A stretch of 6,800 bases of DNA from an uncultured Anaerolineae bacterium (GTDB taxonomy: Bacteria > Chloroflexota > Anaerolineae > Anaerolineales > Villigracilaceae). The stretch covers positions 1 through 6,800 of the forward strand of contig CAINXK010000300.1 of NCBI GenBank assembly GCA_903854805.1. The letters run 5' to 3'. The notes under the pieces were generated by a model. It was given only the letters and a program-made list of their open reading frames with translations. It was not told the DNA's origin and did no database searches. Each line of letters starts with the position of its first letter. Position 1 is the first letter of the stretch. Position numbers and translations under genes: made by a program. Shown here piece by piece: positions 4,002-6,800 of this stretch.

Positions 4002-6800
4002 ATGACTTCCATCCGTAAGATTATCTTGATCGTTGGTATTTGTTATTATACGCTCTCGGCGATAATGTTCCGGGGAGTGATTGCCAGTATTCCTTCCATT
4101 TTGCGAGGCGAGGCTGTTATCAATGCCGACGAACTTGTCCCGTTTTTCAATCCTAACAGCCAGTTTATTGATCAAGCTGCGGGGAAATTCAATCAGCTGA
4201 CTAACGGTTATGAATTCCGGGTGCGTTATTCTTTTCATACCACCTGGATGCGTTATTACAAAGTTCTACCATTTGCCATCCCAATAGTTGTGCCACTGAT
4301 TGCTTTTTCTGGTTACCTGGGGGTAGCCTGGTTTGTCAGTAAGATCCTGCCGCGATTTAAAGTAGAAACGGTTTACACCATCACTGCTGCGCCGGTGTTG
4401 GCGATATTTCTGATTATGGATTATGCCAAGATAACGCACTTTTACACGCTTATCCTGGGTTTCGCAATGTACCTGATCGCGATCGTCTTGATGACTTATG
4501 GGCTGATTTTCCCGCAAAAACAGCCCTACCGCCCGGTTATCAGCGCCTGTTTAATTACACTCCTCAATCCTGCCGTTCATTACCTGGTTTTATTTGGTTT
4601 GTATATGGCCCTGGCGGTTGCCACCCTGGTTGTGTTGGATGCAATCGCAGTCGTCCGTGATGGAAGCTGGCGGCTGATAACCCAACCGAAAAAATGGGGT
4701 GCTGGCTGGTTTATTTTACGTACCCAGTGGAAGCGATTATTCCTGGAAGTTCGTTTCTGGCGTTGTATTGGGTCATTTGCCATCTTGATTTTTGTTACTC
4801 TGATCCCTTATGCCTTGTTCGTCAAATTTTATGCCCTGGCTGGTGTGGCTAATCTCTCAGAGACTGTTCCGGCTGATTATTATTTTATCGTTGATGCTTC
4901 GATCGCACCTGGTCATTTGCTGGCATTTGACATGGCTGGCATCATGGACAAGTTCACCACCGGAGATTATCTATCGAAGGTTCCGCGTTGGTCGAATGCA
5001 ATTTATACCGCATTGATGCTGATGCCGCTGTTTTATAAAAAGGCGCGTAAAAGCTTGTTCGATTCGGAACCGATGCGTGGCTTAATGGTGGTTGTTTATA
5101 TCAGTACCTTTTTCTCAATGTGGGCAACACTTGGATATACGGATCCCGCCTGGCTGCCTACCTTCCACCGTACTATTTCATTGATAAGTAATTATGCCAA
5201 TGGAACGCGTTCTTTTGCTGGTGACCTGGTGGTGAGCCTGCTTGCAACCGTGGTGCAGGTGCTGCGATTTCCACATCGTTTTGAATTCATCATGTTTGTG
5301 ATGGGCTGTGTAATGGTACCTGTTTCACTGGTGTGGTTGGAGCAGGAACTCAGGGATTGGGCAGTTACGCCAGCCGGTAACCAAAGTACGAGGTTGGCGA
5401 GCCTGATCTTGAATATCAAAAGAATGGTTAGCCGCCTGATGAAAGCCGGATACCTGCCGCTGGTGGTGACACTTTTGGCGCTTGTCCCGATATTTTCCAA
5501 CACGGCATACACAAGGGTTTTTCTTTCCGGGAATTTTAGTAATTTTCTGGCCCCATATCCAGTTGGCCCGCTCAAGGAAGTAAAAGATGCCTTGCTAAAA
5601 TTACCGCCTGGCAAGGTGGTGGTATTACCGCCCACGGAAACTGCCAAAGTGGAAGTAGATATTAATGGGGTTGAGCATAAATTTATCGATAAGTTCCATA
5701 TCTATTACCTTGATCTGCCCAGTTACTATTACGGTTTAACCGGTGATTCTGACAATAAACATGAGTTTTTTCTTCTATTGCGTGCATTATATTATCAGCA
5801 AGCCTGGTGGATTAATATTGCCCGTGATTTAAACCTGCGTTATATTGTGGTCAACAAAGAATTAGTCGCCAGTACTGTTGGCGGGCAGGAGTATTTGCGT
5901 GATGTAGAGCGCGTTCTGATTCCAGAGTTTATGCAGCGCAGCGCCTATGTAAAAAAGTTGATGGAAAACGAAAGTTATGCGCTCTTCGAATTTACCGATC
6001 TGCCAAAGGCAGAGCGGGTACCGCTGTTTATTGATACTGATTGGAATACTTTTATTCAGATACTTTCACGTAATCTGGAATTAACCCGTTATTATGACTT
6101 GCGACACTCGAATGTAGTTGGGGACCTGGAAAATTATGACCAGTTGACCTTGGTGACGAGTGATATGCATGTTTCGATCCTGAATCTCTACGAGAAAGCG
6201 CACAGAGAAAGTTTTTTTCGCCCCAGCAGCACGATTTTAGCCTTTAATCCTGACCTTATTTCAAGCTCCTATTATCTCTCGCCGATGTTCCGCCTGTTTC
6301 AGTTTTTTTCGGATAGCAAATACAATCGCCTGAACATGATTACTCCCGGTCTGTGGGGTACAATAGAAGGTGGTTTTATCGGTGTTCCGAGGGCAACGGC
6401 TATTCGCATCGACGTGACTCTGCCCGAAGCGGGCGAATACCATCTGCTCTTACGAGGTGCGGCTTCAAAGACTGAGCTCTTGATGCAATCGAAACTCTAT
6501 ACTGAAAAACAATATTTATTGTTGCAATCTGACCCGGCCAACCTTGGTTTTTATGATAAAAAGCTGGTCTTTTCTTCGGCTCGCAAACCTTTGGATGTTA
6601 GCACCTACTCTCCAGCAGAGTTGGGAAAGCTGATCCCGACCGATGTGGTTGTGATTAATGGAAAATATCAGTATTTTGATTTGGGATCGGTAACTGGAGC
6701 CAAAGGCAAGTACGCCTTTTATTTTGACAAATTGGACGATGCGCCTCTCTTGGTGGAAGGGTTGCTGCTGATTGGAGAAGAAGAATACCGGTCGCTGGCT
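4002..6800 (+). CDS. Large polytopic membrane protein, GT-C glycosyltransferase-like (3' partial)
   Basis: From this ATG the frame stays open for 933 codons to the window edge, so the stop lies outside. About eleven hydrophobic segments fall near residues 5-25, 89-112, 123-141, 146-169, 178-195, 196-217, 255-280, 332-345, 358-377, 427-446 and 483-500; 404-420 is a weaker candidate. Basic residues (Arg5, Lys6) before the first span suggest a cytoplasmic N-terminus. That places loop 26-88, with NADELVPFF (Asp43-Glu44), outside the membrane, which is where GT-C enzymes carry their catalytic acidic pair. From about residue 505 a long domain follows that should be outside. It starts with YPVGPLKEVKDALLKLPPG, and later has a beta-sandwich-like stretch (GVPRATAIRIDVTLPEAGEY, about 794-813). 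Large GT-Cs such as the arabinofuranosyltransferase AftD have a comparable layout, but I see no sequence signature that proves homology. Pairing with a pyruvyl transferase supports a role in surface glycan assembly. Its existence as a gene is near certain; its function is inferred. Confidence 0.85.
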   Translation, partial: MTSIRKIILIVGICYYTLSAIMFRGVIASIPSILRGEAVINADELVPFFNPNSQFIDQAAGKFNQLTNGYEFRVRYSFHTTWMRYYKVLPFAIPIVVPLIAFSGYLGVAWFVSKILPRFKVETVYTITAAPVLAIFLIMDYAKITHFYTLILGFAMYLIAIVLMTYGLIFPQKQPYRPVISACLITLLNPAVHYLVLFGLYMALAVATLVVLDAIAVVRDGSWRLITQPKKWGAGWFILRTQWKRLFLEVRFWRCIGSFAILIFVTLIPYALFVKFYALAGVANLSETVPADYYFIVDASIAPGHLLAFDMAGIMDKFTTGDYLSKVPRWSNAIYTALMLMPLFYKKARKSLFDSEPMRGLMVVVYISTFFSMWATLGYTDPAWLPTFHRTISLISNYANGTRSFAGDLVVSLLATVVQVLRFPHRFEFIMFVMGCVMVPVSLVWLEQELRDWAVTPAGNQSTRLASLILNIKRMVSRLMKAGYLPLVVTLLALVPIFSNTAYTRVFLSGNFSNFLAPYPVGPLKEVKDALLKLPPGKVVVLPPTETAKVEVDINGVEHKFIDKFHIYYLDLPSYYYGLTGDSDNKHEFFLLLRALYYQQAWWINIARDLNLRYIVVNKELVASTVGGQEYLRDVERVLIPEFMQRSAYVKKLMENESYALFEFTDLPKAERVPLFIDTDWNTFIQILSRNLELTRYYDLRHSNVVGDLENYDQLTLVTSDMHVSILNLYEKAHRESFFRPSSTILAFNPDLISSSYYLSPMFRLFQFFSDSKYNRLNMITPGLWGTIEGGFIGVPRATAIRIDVTLPEAGEYHLLLRGAASKTELLMQSKLYTEKQYLLLQSDPANLGFYDKKLVFSSARKPLDVSTYSPAELGKLIPTDVVVINGKYQYFDLGSVTGAKGKYAFYFDKLDDAPLLVEGLLLIGEEEYRSLA

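Noticed and set aside
3918..4238. 106-codon minus-strand reading frame across the gap between the glycan genes
   Set aside because: It overlaps both supported genes and the ribosome binding site of the second, and its translation has no recognisable features.
5192..5647. 151-codon minus-strand reading frame
   Set aside because: It lies wholly inside the large membrane protein frame, which is open for 933 codons with clear membrane spans. The antisense translation shows no motif.

Overview
The window is bacterial DNA with dense coding on the + strand and four regions. I see no RNA gene, CRISPR array or intact mobile element. The style (a large multi-domain hybrid kinase, then an envelope-glycan pair) would fit a metagenome-derived environmental bacterium. 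A Chloroflexota/Anaerolineae-like source is only a guess, because no taxonomic marker is present.

Region 1 (1-2034) is the C-terminal 677 codons of a hybrid sensor histidine kinase whose start lies upstream of the window. It carries HisKA, HATPase_c, two receiver domains and a C-terminal HPt domain, so a whole four-step phosphorelay sits on one polypeptide.

Region 2 (2089-2632) is a patchwork. A well-started membrane-anchor N-terminus breaks off after about 50 residues. It is followed in a second frame by a piece resembling the end of a kinase ATPase domain, and in a third frame by about 114 open codons of a Gly/Ser/Ala-rich, secreted-looking C-terminus with its own stop. I read this as decayed or recombined gene debris. 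Assembly or base errors remain possible. A gene-free stretch (2633-2820) follows, with a bulged hairpin close to the next gene.

Regions 3 and 4 (2821-6800) are two co-directional genes 50 bases apart: a complete polysaccharide pyruvyl transferase family protein, and a very large polytopic membrane protein that runs off the right edge. The second gene has no stop in the window and is open for 933 codons from the ATG at 4002. It has about eleven hydrophobic segments, an Asp-Glu pair in its first predicted outside loop, and a long C-terminal domain predicted to lie outside the membrane. That layout recalls GT-C glycosyltransferases. Together the pair suggests assembly or modification of a surface glycan: pyruvyl decoration by the first, and lipid-linked sugar transfer or another envelope function by the second. 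The role of the second gene is inference.

Base composition differs between the two halves. By hand count, bases 1-60 have 35 G+C and bases 5701-5760 have 23. The patchwork in region 2 lies at the boundary.
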